NCBI RefSeq assembly: GCF_000204055.1
Contig: NW_006768768.1
Coordinates: 560,071 to 624,070 of the forward strand
DNA length: 64,000 bases
Direction: 5' to 3'
Source of the DNA: Melampsora larici-populina 98AG31
Lineage: Eukaryota > Basidiomycota > Pucciniomycetes > Pucciniales > Melampsoraceae
Shown here: piece by piece, positions 1 to 11,610 of the stretch
How the letters are laid out: each line of letters starts with the position of its first letter
How positions within the stretch are numbered: the stretch's first letter is position 1
Translations under genes and position numbers: made by a program
Notes under the pieces: generated by a model
What the model saw: only the letters and a program-made list of their open reading frames with translations
What the model was told of the DNA's origin: nothing
Databases searched by the model: none

Positions 1-900
1 TTCGGCCTGTCGCCGATAGGAATGACCCGTTTCCTTTCGGCTAGTATCCGAAGGGGCGGGTAGCCACAGGTGGTGACCAATGATTTGCTTCATGGCAATG
101 ATAGCTTCACAAGTTTTGAAGTCTTTGGTGATCCAGTGCGCAGTGATACCAAAGATTGAGCGGCCATTGGTAGATGTCCAACAATCACAAGTGAGGCTGA
201 TGTAGGGCTGAGAGGCTAGCAGGTCTTTGAGTTTGACTTGATTTGAGCGGAAGCGAGACATGATAGCCTCAGAGATGCTGGTTGACTTCACCATCATTGG
301 AAGGACTGAAGGGTTGCATAGCTCAATGAAATCACGAAACGCAGCGGACTCGATGGTGGTGAATGGTAACTCCTCTTGAATGATCAATTTCAATAGTCCA
401 TCCTTCACAGACTTGCGAGTCAGTTGACGATGCTAGATGTTACCATATTAGATTAGTATCATGAAAGGTAAAGAGAAGCACAAAATACTCACATATGACA
501 TTGTGCCACGCTCTCCAAAGTTGACCTTATCAGGATGAGTAGTCTCAAAGATTTGGTGCACACGGTTCAGATGTCGGATTAATCCCTTGGTGCTTGATGA
601 CTTTTCGGGGATGATACAAGCACCACAAGCCACTCCAGTTGGTAACTCCACCTGACATACATTTCTGATGTTATCATCAACTGTGACACTCTTGAAGTGT
701 GCCCGAACCCATGATCGCTTGTAGGAATTCACTCGAAATCTAGATGATGCCAGGGGAGATGAGGTCGCAATGGATGAGAGGCTGGACTTGGGAGTCTGAA
801 CTATGGAAGAGCGATGACGTCTAGGACTCTGCCTAGGAGAAATTTGAGCAGATGAAACAGTTCTTGGGATTGTTTTCATGTGATTGATCTGATGATTCAT
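1..900 (-). CDS. hAT-family transposase, N-terminal part (runs off left edge)
   Basis: Two exons are visible: 493..900 (ATG at 900, 136 codons, phase 0, donor gtgagt) and 1..432 (acceptor ctag). Exon 1 carries a BED-like zinc finger: a Cys pair near residues 85-98 (VCQVELPTGVACGAC) and a paired His motif (HLNRVH). Exon 2 reads on with hAT hallmarks, including an N-terminal helical stretch (KLIIQEELPFTTIES) and the DDE-region motif LTCDCWTSTNGRS, before the window ends. No stop lies between residue 1 and the edge. The last ~22 codons (bases 1-66) do not follow the expected hAT continuation after IIGHH, so another intron, a frameshift or an insertion may begin there. hAT enzymes catalyse cut-and-paste transposition in the nucleus. 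The family call is firm; whether this copy is active is not known. Confidence 0.8.
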
Positions 901-944
901 GATCTGGAATCTGAATCACAAATGTAAGAACTCAAAAACCACTC

Positions 945-1115
945 GAACCTTCTTTTCGGGCGCCTCGGCCACAGTAGAGCTCGAGCATGGCCGGATGCCC
1001 GGTTAGGTTTTGAGTTTTTCGAGGCTTGGCCGAGGCGTCACCGTCCAGAAATCAAACTTGGACGGGCAAACCCCGAAAGCCATCCGGGCGTGTCGGGCGA
1101 GAGCCTTAGTCAGTA
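945..1115. mobile_element. Probable 5' (sub)terminal region of the hAT element
   Basis: This GC-rich block, upstream of the hAT ATG in an AT-rich setting, holds repeated CGGGC/GCCTCGGCC words in both orientations (for example tttcgggcgcctcggcca near 953 and cgggcgtgtcgggcgag near 1085). hAT ends typically carry short TIRs and subterminal motif repeats. The exact element boundary and an 8-bp target duplication cannot be shown because the other end lies outside the window. Confidence 0.35.
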
Positions 1116-2511
1116 AAGAGACGGTTTGACATTTCCCCGCCTAAAATGTCAAACGAGATTAGGGAGAAAACAGTTTTGTCCCAACTTTGGATAAAACTCA
1201 AACAAAAAAAGGTGCATGAAAAAAACCGAAGGTTTCTTGAAGCGCTGTAGTATCTTTCATTGTTTTTCAAAGTTTGTTTGTAAGAAGACAAATCTTAGCA
1301 AATCTTCTTAAGGTATGAATGAATGTATGGCTGCTGGTGATGTAACTACTTTGGCGGTCTATATAAAGGCAAAGATGAGTTCTTTAACCTTGCAGTTTTA
1401 TCTTGTAAACAAAACTTTTGCGGGCAAGTTTGGTCAAGAGTGACATCTTTGTTTTCGTCTTGGTTTCTAAATGGTAAATAACTAAAACCTTCGGGCTACT
1501 CATACTATTTTTGTCTGTTACTTAATACGTGTTCAACTTCCAAGTTCCATCCTAGTCACTTCTTCTCACTTGAAGTTCGTCACTAGAAGTTGAACTGTTG
1601 TTTTTTTTGATGGTGATCTTATCGAGATTCTTGGACAGGTTTCCGGAGCTAAGCGACGTCGAGGAAGGATTAAGCCCCTGGTGTGATCGTAGAAAATCAA
1701 TTGAAGTACTCGTTTGATTTGTACTTGGTGAAATCATTGCTCGAATAGCAGTAAGTAAACAAGGCATTGAAGGATTAGATTGAGAGACTTGGTTGAAGAT
1801 GATTATAAACCAGAATAGTCAAATCTATATGGTATGATGAAGTATGTATGGATCGGTTGATAAGCAAAAGATGATGAAGTCAAAGTGAACCAATCAACAT
1901 CATCATCAACAGATTGATTGAATGAATGTGGTGAGTTTCTTTAAAGATATTGAGAGATTGGTAGTTTTAGTTTTAGTTGAACTTCGATGGATCATCATCA
2001 ACTGGATGGTTTGATGGAATGGATTGATTGATGAGATCGAATACTTACCAAATTCTCATCAAATCATCAACATATTCCATGATCGATTTGACTATATCGA
2101 GACTTGGTTACTGCTACTACTACCTTCACCAAGTTAACCGATTTCACCCAATCAATTCAATTCACTTCACTTGACTTTACTCTCCTCCTCCTCGCTCCTC
2201 CTCCTCGGTTGTCTAATCACATTGTATCACTCTCACGCTGCTCACTCTCATCAGTTTGACTAAAAGACTCAATCATTCTCCTCATCATCTTTTCATTCTC
2301 TTTGACTCATCAATCCATCCATCAATCCATCAATCTTCCTTTGATCCTTGAAAACTAAAAAATCATCAATCAAAGGATTCAAAACCAATAATCCTTTTAA
2401 AGAAAGCTGATTACCATTCTCCCTTTCGAGTCATTCATCATCATCAATCCAAAGACTAAAACTACAAATCCATTGAGTTATCATTCGAAATTCAATCTAC
2501 AATCTAATCTA
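1116..2511. other. Intergenic DNA and promoter/5' UTR of the RhoGEF gene
   Basis: No convincing gene was found. A 71-codon S/T-rich open frame on the minus strand (1552-1767) has no recognisable domain and is probably chance. From about 2150 to 2500 the plus strand is pyrimidine-rich (ctcctcctcctcgctcctcc near 2180) with many atcaatcatc words, the usual look of a fungal core promoter and 5' leader in front of the gene starting at 2512. Confidence 0.45.
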
Positions 2512-5500
2512 ATGTTATTACCATCATCATCATCATCAACAGTTTCGATGGATTCCAATTATTTTTCAAATTTAACTAGATCAGATTCAGATTCATCTAA
2601 TTCGACTCTCAATTCTACTTTCTCTTCTTTCTCTTCATCTATCACTCCATCTCAATCTATCTCATCAACATTATCAACAACAACAACTCAATCAACCAAC
2701 ACCACCAACACTACTCCATCAACTCACCTTTACTCTGAATCTCAAGATCATCATCATCATCATTCAAATCATCAATCAATCACTTCAATCCTAAACAACA
2801 TTTCATCTCAAACTCATCCAGATCATCATCATGAGATCAATAAAGTAATAAAATCTCAATCTACTTCTTCTACTCGAAATCAATCACATCAACTACCTTC
2901 TCCTACAATCTCATTCAGACTTTATTCAATTCAATCTAATCTTTCAAAAACTTCAGTTTCATCGACTTCACCTACTTCTTTATCACCCAAGAATTTATTA
3001 AAATCAACTCATATCAATTCAATCCATCAACAACTTCAACAAGATCTTTTACATCAAGGTTAGTATTTTTTCATACTAGTCCATCACTCCAAACACTAAC
3101 AAATCTTTTGTGTTCTTTCACAGATCCATTGATTTCACCTCATACGAATTATTCGAATCTAGACCTTTTCTCTCATACCAATCTATCTCCATCAATCCAG
3201 AATTGGTCAGATGTGCCTACTCCTACTTCTTCAGTCATTGCCAAACGGTTTTCATTCTTGGCTGAATTAGGTATAGGTGAAGCAGCAGCAGAAGCAGCTT
3301 CAATCTTATTTCAAACACAATCTGTTTCTAAATCCAGTACTACCACTACTTCTTCCCCTACTGCTCCTACTACTATTACTGACAATAATGATAATACTAA
3401 CATAAACAAGAATAATGGTCTGACTATCAAGACTACATTGGTGGAAAAAGAAACCATTGATAATCTTAAATCTGTTGATAAATCAGATGAAGATGAATCA
3501 AATCATCAATCATTGTTGATACCGAACCAACAGAGTCCATCTAGTCTTAGTACTTATTCAGCTAGATTCAGACCAGAGAGTTGTTGGATCCAATCATCTG
3601 GTTATGGTGAATTGAGATTGATTAAACCATCAACAAGTTCTGCGACTCATGATTTACCACCGATCCAAAGAGATGAAGATCAGATTCGAAAGGAACATGA
3701 TCAGAAATATCAAGAATTATATGAAGAAACTCAATCTAGTCATTTTCAAGTTCAATCCAATCCCATCAACACCGAATCCAAGCATTTCTTAGAAAGCTAT
3801 ACGACACAAGATCAAGAATCATCAACTCCAAAACCAAATGAGAATCAGAATCAGAATCAGAGCTCGAGTCGATCTACTTCTTTTGCTCAACATGTTCGAA
3901 CGATCTCATCATCTTCTCACAAACTTAAAGATCGACTACCACCTACACCTTTAAAGATCAACAGTTTACCCATCACCAAACGAAACACCATCTTAGTTGC
4001 TGATCCACAAGACCAAGCATATGAATCCGGATCCGAACAAGTGATTGTAGAAAGTCCATCGAATCTGAAGCCTAATATTACATCAAATCGAGTAGAACTT
4101 CATACTTGGCTTAATCTTGATCCGTACCCTACCTCTGGCTCTTCAGAGCCTAAAACGGTTTCTAGTAAACCTACGATTACAAAACTGACTACAAACCTTT
4201 CTACAGAGCTACCGAGTTCAACAAGTTCACCATCCCACAAACCACCAAACCAAACGGTTGTTAGCTTACTAACTCGTAGTAAAACCCATCATGTTCCCAT
4301 CAACAAAACTCGAAACAAACCAAACGGTACAAAACTTACCATTCTTGACACTCTTAGGACACTCGTAGTACTACTTCATCACCACTCAGTTCAACAGACT
4401 TGCTTTCCAAACCCTCAAGCTGTCCAACATCTCTTACTCCAAAACCCAAAGCTGATTCAAAGAAAGGATCACCTACAAACTCGATCAATCACCCATCCAC
4501 AGGCACACCTACCAAACGAAGAAAATCACTTTACCAATTATTTAAATCTGCCTTACAATCCTCTACATCTACACCTACACCTACACCTTCACCTACGAAT
4601 CTTAATGATCAAAGTAGTGTGGTAAGACCAAGACTTCAAAGAAGGTCTACACGTGATTGTGCACCTGCTCCTGTTGCTTTAGTTGCTACGGTTAGAAGGA
4701 CTAGAAGTCATAGTCATGCAACACTTAATCCGTCTAACAAGAGTCCTGCTACGAGTCCGAAACGTGTTACGTCGGATTCGTTGTATGATGATCATGATCA
4801 AGATCAAGATCGATGTCGGTCACCTTTTATGAAAGATTTCAGGAGGAAGAGTGCGAAGGAATTGATGGATGTTTTATTAGATGTCACGGATGATGTAAGT
4901 TATTTTTGATGCCTTTTCAAAAGAATCTTTTTTTCTTGGTGGGTTTTTGAACTTGATGAATGTTGACTTTTTGTGTTTTGGATCTTCATTATAACAGAAT
5001 ACGTTTATTAAATTAGCGATTGAAAATAAATCTTCTAATTTGATGTCTTCTTCATCTTATCAACATCAACAACAACAACATCAACCAAAAGAACAAGCAG
5101 AAGTTGTTGATGATCGTTTATCGTTAAAGAAGATTGATAAATCAGAATTACATCATTTGTTTATTATTAGAGAGCTAATCAAATCCGAAAAAAGTTATCT
5201 TGAACATTTGATTAGTTTACAAGAGGTGAATGAATTACTTATGCATTCAATGAATTCCTTAATTCTGACTGATAACTTTCTTTTTGGTGTGTACAGGCAG
5301 TTGAACAAAAAAACCAAACGTTTATAAAAACCAGTAAATCATTACAAAGAGCCTCATTATACTACTTACCCAACCCAACCCTTCAAAACACACACCATCA
5401 TCCGATTCCCACCAAAAGATCATCTCATCAATCCACATCTACATCCCAAATCTTAAACTTTGAACAAAAACTTTCAATCTTAAGATCTCAATTACCATTA

Positions 5501-6058
5501 CTCATTAACTTGAGTGAAACTTTAATCGAAAGGATTTCAGAATCTCCTACTATCTTGGGAATCTCTTTGACTTTTGTGGGATTGGAACCGAAGTTTGAGA
5601 ACGTTTTTTTGGGTTGGATTCAGGTTTTGAATCGAATTAAATTTGATTTTAAGGATTTAAGAATTCAGACTCCTGCTTCTTCTACTTCTTCGGATCATTT
5701 GAATGGTGGTGGTGGGAAGATGGGAAAGAATAGGTTGAGTTGGAATGATATTTTGATTATGCCGGTACAGAGAGTGACTAGGTATCATTTATTTTTAACT
5801 GGTACGTTTTCTCTTTTTTTGAAAAACCAAAAAGATGATGAAATTGATTTTGGTTTTTTTTGGAAAATTTGATTAGAATTAATGAAATTAGAAAGTAATG
5901 GATCGAATTTACATAAAGATTGTTTGATGGTCAATCGGAATGGAATTGGATTTGATGAAGTTGAAGAAAAAGGAGAAGGGATTGAAAAGTTGGTTAACTT
6001 GAAGGTTGCACTTCATCGATCGAAATCATTGGCTGAGGTTTGTAATCTTCGGATTTAA
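2512..6058 (+). CDS. RhoGEF (DH/Dbl-homology) domain protein
   Basis: Predicted guanine-nucleotide exchange factor that would load a Rho/Cdc42-type GTPase with GTP. Exons: 2512-3058, 3124-~4326, 4398-4894, 4998-5225, 5297-5801, 5877-6058; phases match and the total divides by three (about 1,050 codons). The first in-frame ATG after an upstream stop is 2512. The first ~700 residues are low-complexity Ser/Thr/Asn/Gln. The C-terminal part is a DH domain: CR1 (IRELIKSEKSYLEHLISLQE), a middle helix (LPLLINLSETLIERISE) and CR3 (ILIMPVQRVTRYHLFLTEL), each broken by short introns. No PH domain follows before the stop at 6056-6058, although an extra 3' exon cannot be excluded. The frame must change between 4258 and 4397; a 71-nt intron (4327-4397) or a 140-nt one (4258-4397) both solve this, otherwise it is a frameshift. 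Confidence 0.8.
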
Positions 6059-7486
6059 GGTTATGGCTAAGGTTATGAAGGATGGAAAGTCGATAAAACA
6101 AACATAAAAATCAAGACTTGAACTTGGAATCTAAAATTGAAACTGAAATCAAAATCAAAATCAAAATCAAAACTAAAACTTGTGTAAAGAAAATCCTTCA
6201 CATGAGAAGAAAATCATCAACAGAGAAGAGAAATCAAGAAAAGAAAAGCAGGTTTAGAAAACTTGCAAGGTTTAGAACAATTAAAAAAGTATAAAACAAA
6301 CACCAATCCAACCAACAGGTTTTGAAGAATATGAAAAAATATTAAAAAAATCATCTTATATATATTTCGGTTTTGTATATAAGAAAATATTTACAGATTA
6401 TGTAGTCATTATCATCTTTTTCGTTTTTTTTTCGTTTTTTTCTTCGTTTTTTTCTTCGTTTTCTTCGTTTTCTTCGTTTTCTTCGTTTTCTTGTTTGTAA
6501 GAATAATTAAACACATACGCATACACAGATATATACGCATACGCATACGCATACTTTTTTTTCCCTTGAATTCTTGGTTTTGGTTTTTGCTTGGGTGTTT
6601 TTTATTCTTGTTTTTTTTGTAGCCATTTTATTACTTTGAAATGCATTATTTACAACATAAATTCATTTGATTTTTCCTTTTGTTTAATTCTGATTTCTTT
6701 TTTATTGAAACTTCTTTCTCTAAAAAATTTTCATCTTTTTCTTATTCTTAATACATGTTTATTCAAGTTTAATTGATCATTTTTTGTTTTGGTCAAATCA
6801 TTTTTTTTGAGTTTTCTTATTTTTTTTATAAAAAATGATTTTTTTTGATGTGTTAACTTTCATTTTGAATGATTTTTTTTATTTCTCTTTTTTTTGCAAA
6901 TTGTTTGAATTTATTTTAATGTTTTCTATGGTTTTGTTTATCTTGGGGGGAGGTTGTAGTACGTTAATAAGAAAATTTTAAATTTTAAAAATTTGAAAAT
7001 CTAGGACATTTGAAAGATATCTTATAACTTTGCATTTTTTCAATTGATACAGCTATTTTCCCTATGACACATTGGGTGCTATTGCACGACATAGTCCAAC
7101 AAGAATTTGCTTATGCTATACCGTGCAGGTCTCAAAGCCACCATTTTAGGTAAGGTAAAGATGATAGATAGCCACTGCAGCCATATCTCAATTTCAAACA
7201 CTGCTTGCTGTATGATCAGACTCATCATATCCATGGTGACCTCAAGTTTATCTTACTAATCCTATCTGCCTGTCAAGTACTCCCTGAATCTTGACTATCT
7301 TATTGAGCTTAAGGTTTTGAAAACCAAAGTGACAAATTGGATCAAGTTTATAATTGAGCAATCAACCAATCAATTGATCAAAATACTAATTGATGAATTG
7401 GTTGAGATACAACCTATTAACCAAGGTCAAATTGGTCAATGTACAAACCAAACTTGAGAACTTATGATGTAAATTGAATTATACTG
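6059..7486. other. AT-rich intergenic DNA with simple repeats
   Basis: The 3' flank of the RhoGEF gene holds T-rich simple repeats: a ttcgtttt/cttcgtttt tract at about 6420-6490 and acgcat units at about 6515-6553. From 6550 to 6960 it is strongly T-rich. I see no gene; short open frames here are T-rich artefacts. Confidence 0.5.
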
Positions 7487-7668
7487 CTACACAAACATCT
7501 TAACCCAACCTAATACAAAACCCATGGCAAGCTGATTGATTTTTAGATTTTCTAACACTAAAAAAAACTTTTTAGATTTTCTAACACTAAAAAAAACTCA
7601 AAATTAATTAGGTTGCCATGGGGTTTTTTGGATGGGGTTTTTTGAGGATGGGTTGAGATGTTTGTGTA
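7487..7668. mobile_element. Foldback MITE-like element
   Basis: The left arm (7487-7530, tacacaaacatcttaaccca through cccatggcaa) is the inverse of the right arm (7612-7668, ttgccatgggg through gagatgtttgtgta), with extra C/G-tract insertions in the right arm. The loop holds a direct repeat of about 30 bp containing agattttctaacac, at about 7540-7568 and 7570-7598. This is typical of a short non-autonomous inverted-repeat element. The family is unknown and no clear target duplication was identified. Confidence 0.6.
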
Positions 7669-7910
7669 CTACTGATTCACAAACATGTGAATTCTTGTTT
7701 GTGTATGATTTTTTTTGAAAAAAGAACAAACAAACAAGCCTAAGTGATCTGTTTGGGTTTGGTAGGTAATTGAAATCAAAGTCAAAGTCAAAAATCAAAA
7801 CAAATTAAATTTTTGTTTTGTTTTGTTTTGTTTTGTTGAAGCTGAATGGTGAATGGGAAAGTTAAGGGATGGGTTCCAAGTAAGTAATAGATTGGCTAAC
7901 AAGCCACAAA

Positions 7911-8009
7911 CACAGTGCCTGTGGAGAGGGCCCCCAAGGTTGGGGGCTCCAGCAAGTACAAAGGCTTGCCTTTGTACTCTTGAAGGCCTCTGATGTTGGG
8001 GGCACTGTG
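7911..8009. mobile_element. CACTA/EnSpm-like MITE, copy 1
   Basis: A 99-bp element begins CACAGTGCC and ends GGCACTGTG, a perfect 9-bp terminal inverted repeat, and is flanked by aaa on both sides (7908-7910 and 8010-8012). CAC..GTG ends with a 3-bp target duplication fit the CACTA/EnSpm class. The subterminal block (TGTGGAGAGGGCCCCC) is shared with the element at 50112-50167. Confidence 0.6.
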
Positions 8010-9018
8010 AAAGGAGTTGATTGGTGGCTGATGTTTGTTGCAGGATATCTGATGAGGGGGATGGGAATGGGAGAAGTTGTTCTGATGAATATTTGGCTGA
8101 GATCTGATCTGATGAATTTGGGAATGAAAAGGAGATAGTGGCTCAGAGAGTCAGAGAATCAGAACCGATTCTGACTTTCTGAGGTTCTGAAAACCTTTTA
8201 GATTTATATTTGTAGACCATACTTGTTAATACATTTATGGGATACAAGCATTGAGACTAGTTTTTTTCCCCAGTTTCTGAGTTTCCTAACTTGGTCCTTT
8301 TGGCTGTAGTTTGGAAATTGGGTTTGAACTCATTTTGTAACATATTTTGTTTTGCCTTCTTTTTTCTGACTTCCTTGGTTTGCTATACTACACAGCGGCT
8401 CACTCACAGCTCACCTTTACACTACATCCACAATAATGAATCTCAACTTTTAGCCCCCATGCCTCAATTGACTTGCAAACAAGCCCTCAAGAATTTAATT
8501 CAATCCACACAACATGCAAGAAAATCTCTTGTTCAGAGCAACCTGGCCATCTTAGCATCTCAGAGTCAATGACTATGAATCATAAACAACTTGAAAAACT
8601 ACATCCACTCTTGTACATACTGTCTAATCAATCACTTTTGGAAAATCTCATAGGCCACATCCTTTTCATATTTCATGGTTTATATTCAAGAGTATGAATA
8701 TATGAAAGCACAAGAAAAAAATCAAACTGAAGCAGAGGAAACATGATTAAACTTTGTCCAGCAGTTCAACTTTCAAAATTTGAATTGAACTTTTCATGAG
8801 AGACCTGGCACAAGAAAAATGTGTGCTCATTCCCAGTGAACAAGATTGACCCATAATCTACCAATCCAATTTAAATCACCTATACCTCCCAACTGAGCTC
8901 AGCATTCTCTCCAACAACCTATGCAAACCCTACAATTGATCACAACAGATTGACTGGGAGATATTATGTTTACTAATCACTTTGATCACGCACTGAATTG
9001 GTATTTGATGGGATCAAC
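8010..9018. other. Intergenic, no supported gene
   Basis: AT-rich DNA with only short, unconvincing open frames (about 8291-8697) that show no domain or consistent splice pattern. Confidence 0.4.
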
Positions 9019-9284
9019 ATGTTTGTATTACAATTATTACCTTTAAATGAATTACAAAAAGAATGTAAAAATTTACAAAATCAAATGATTGAATTTTTAT
9101 CAACTTCACAACCAATTAGCATCAATAATATTGGTTAAGATTTAGATTTGATTGAATTTATTAAATCTTTTATTTTTTCTATTTTAATTATTTAGCTTCT
9201 TTTTCTATCACCATTCCTGGTCAGAATGGTCAATGGAATAATTTTATTAATTTAGAAAAATGGTGGAAAACTCTTCAAAATTAA
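9019..9284 (+). CDS. Small spliced ORF, 67 aa, unknown
   Basis: An ATG at 9019 opens a frame to 9133, followed by a canonical 62-nt intron (9134-9195, gttaag...tttag) and a second exon 9196-9284 ending TAA. Total 204 nt, so the frame closes exactly. The N-terminus is a Gln/Asn/Leu-rich helix (LPLNELQKECKNLQNQ) and the C-terminus is WNNFINLEKWWKTLQN. I recognise no family. It may be a genuine small gene or a leftover exon pair of a larger, lost gene. Confidence 0.4.
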
Positions 9285-9381
9285 ACATTTGTTTTAAAAC
9301 CTTAGTAAGAAAACAAACTTTATTGATCAATTTTTTTTGTAAATATAATGCTTAGCCATTGCTTCAGTATGAGACGCTTGA

Positions 9382-11084
9382 AAGCCTAAGTAAGCCTCTC
9401 TTGTCCACCCTCAAAGAGGGGCTGGTTTGGCCTGAGCACAGCAGGATTTTCAAGCAAAAGTGCTTGAAACCCCATTGTGAGGGCTCTAGAAATTGTGTGA
9501 CCTCACAAAGATTTAGACAGATCTTCTTATAAGCCTTATACACACGCTCATGTTCTTAGCACCACAAGTTGAGCAAAGTGACACAGCTACGGTGGCTGTG
9601 GAGCGCCAAATGAGTCAAAACCCCAAAAAGCAAAAAATGTACATGAAACACCCTCAGAAAGCCACGTTGAGCCTATCCCGACCCAGACTCCGCTGCCTCG
9701 GACAAAACTTTACCCGTTGTCACCCCCAGGTGTCCTCTTTGACAGTGCAATTCTTATGCAGCAAACTTGATCAATGTGAATCATCCCTTTCTTCATATCA
9801 GCTATAGGAGATCATCCTAAATTCATATGTTAGGTGGAGCATGCGAAGAGATTCTTTTTGAATGACCGCTCTAGAAAAGCCGTGTTGTGTTGATTGATCA
9901 ATAAACCCTTCATCATATCGAACAAATTATGTATCCCAATCATCAGATAATATGGTAAAGTGTGTTACTATGTGTTTGGATAATCATCATTGTCTCAACA
10001 AGACCCCCATGATGCTTTCATGAAAGGTGATCTTCATAGGTTTTGGGGGGGAAGTACACAATTTGTGAATGGTCATTTCTGGGTTACATGTTCTTTGCTT
10101 GCTCGGCAATACTTGAAAAATCAGGACTCAAAAAGTATAGATGAGTTGCCAACAAACAAGAATAGAAAGCTGAATAATTGCACAAAATTAAGTCGAATGA
10201 GGGGATCTCTGTTCCCAGGCCAGCGGACCTCAGCGGACTCAGGATCGGGACAGGCTCAGCGGGGCTTTCTCCCAAGGTTTCATGTAGAATTTGCGCTTTT
10301 GGGGGTTTTGACTCAATTGGCGCTCCACAGCCACCATACACAGCCGAGTTGTTGAGTTTTTGTAACTCTGGCACAGGACCCAGGAATGCGCCTACAGAGG
10401 TATCTGATGTAAATTCCGACGTTTTGTTGGCGGGTTTTTAGGGCACTAAACGACACATTCACAGCACCTACAGTAGTGCAAAATGTGCGTGACATTAAAG
10501 GCTTTCGTTTAAGCTAGCTTTCAACCTCATAGCACCAATACTTCCTGAGATAATGGGATGTAACGGTCAAAAAGAGCCTTAAAATCGAACGTCGGAATCA
10601 GGCCTTGGAGGCACGAAAAAAAATTGCGCCAATCGATTTTGCGCGAAAGTGAGGGGAGTTGAGAGACTGGGGGTAGGCTCATTTGATAGCCCTAGTCCAT
10701 GCGCATCTTTTGAAGTGCTCTGGACCTTGAGACAAGGAGTGGTGTGTTGTGTAGAGCCCAAAAACTGAAAAACAGGTTTCATCAGATACCTCTGTAGGCG
10801 CATTCCTGGGTCCTTCTGGCACTCATTCAATACAACTTGGAGTCCATTCTCCTCGGGATCCACAACTGTTGACATGCTAAATGTGGCACCAGGAGACAAA
10901 GATGACCTTGAAGAAGCTCCTCTCACTTTTTGGTGGGGTTTCATGAATTTCAAGCCCTCACCATGGAATTTCAAGCAATAGTGCTTGACAATGCTGCTGT
11001 GCTCAGGCCAAGCCGGAGGTTTGTCAATGAGTGGCTCCTCGAGAGCGGACATGGCCGCATCGGAAGAGGGGCTTAGTTAAGCTT
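9382..11084. mobile_element. Decayed TIR transposon-like block, ~1.7 kb
   Basis: The left end (9382, aagcctaagtaagcctctct) and the reverse complement of the right end (11063-11084, aagcttaactaagcccctct) agree at about 18 of 22 bases. Internally, 9550-9700 is repeated in inverted orientation at about 10200-10345, and a perfect 34-bp inverted repeat links 10375-10408 with 10777-10810. A minus-strand open frame (10579-11052, 157 codons, starting near the right end) contains the peptide DPGMRLQRYLM, which also appears on the plus strand inside the other arm. I do not recognise its protein, and no clean target duplication was found. Confidence 0.45.
10579..11052 (-). CDS. Hypothetical ORF inside the TIR block
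   Basis: 157 codons, reading away from the right end of the 9.4-11.1 kb element. No domain is recognised. Part of it (KDPGMRLQRYLM) is duplicated in inverted orientation 370 bp away. It could be a transposon protein fragment or a captured gene piece; the support is only its length and position. Confidence 0.3.
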   Translation of the reverse strand: MSALEEPLIDKPPAWPEHSSIVKHYCLKFHGEGLKFMKPHQKVRGASSRSSLSPGATFSMSTVVDPEENGLQVVLNECQKDPGMRLQRYLMKPVFQFLGSTQHTTPCLKVQSTSKDAHGLGLSNEPTPSLSTPLTFAQNRLAQFFFVPPRPDSDVRF

Positions 11085-11610
11085 AGGGGACTTGAAAGGT
11101 ACAGATAGTGTCCTTCGCGAGGATTGTAGAGTACGGCGTGTACGTTAGTGATCCGATGAGAGACACGAACCATTTGTTCGCGTTGGCAGAGTGGTACAAT
11201 ACAAATCGGATTGCCTCTTCGGACCGCAGCGATGGGACGTCACTTTAAAAAAACTCGCAAACGGGGTTGATGGGGTTGTGATCATCTTAGTTGGCACAAC
11301 AAAAAGATCGCGCTGAGGTGAAAGGATGGGACAAGGTTGTCATAGTCCTATACATCTTTCATCGCAACCCCATCAACTGAATTCGAGGTCATATGGATGA
11401 AACGCTATTGAAATGCTTGGAGCTATCATCACTATGATTGAATCAAGTTGAGCATGCTCTTTGGTCGAACTCAATGTGGAACGACCCGTTGTGAAAAGCT
11501 TTGAATCATCAAAATTCGATTGATTGCAGAGGTTTTGAATGTGCATGCTAACATCGCACCAAGCGGCAATGAGATTCAAAGGGGCTATGGAAGGGTATTT
11601 CGTGACGAGT
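11085..11610. other. 3' flank of the P1 gene
   Basis: No supported gene. A minus-strand open frame (11373-11618) lies downstream of the P1 stop codon and is most likely 3' UTR. Confidence 0.5.

Noticed and set aside
1552..1767. 71-codon S/T-rich minus-strand ORF as a gene
   Set aside because: No domain, no splice context, and composition matches the local promoter-type sequence.
6591..6776. Open frame in T-rich DNA
   Set aside because: Phe/Leu/Ile-only composition from T runs; chance.
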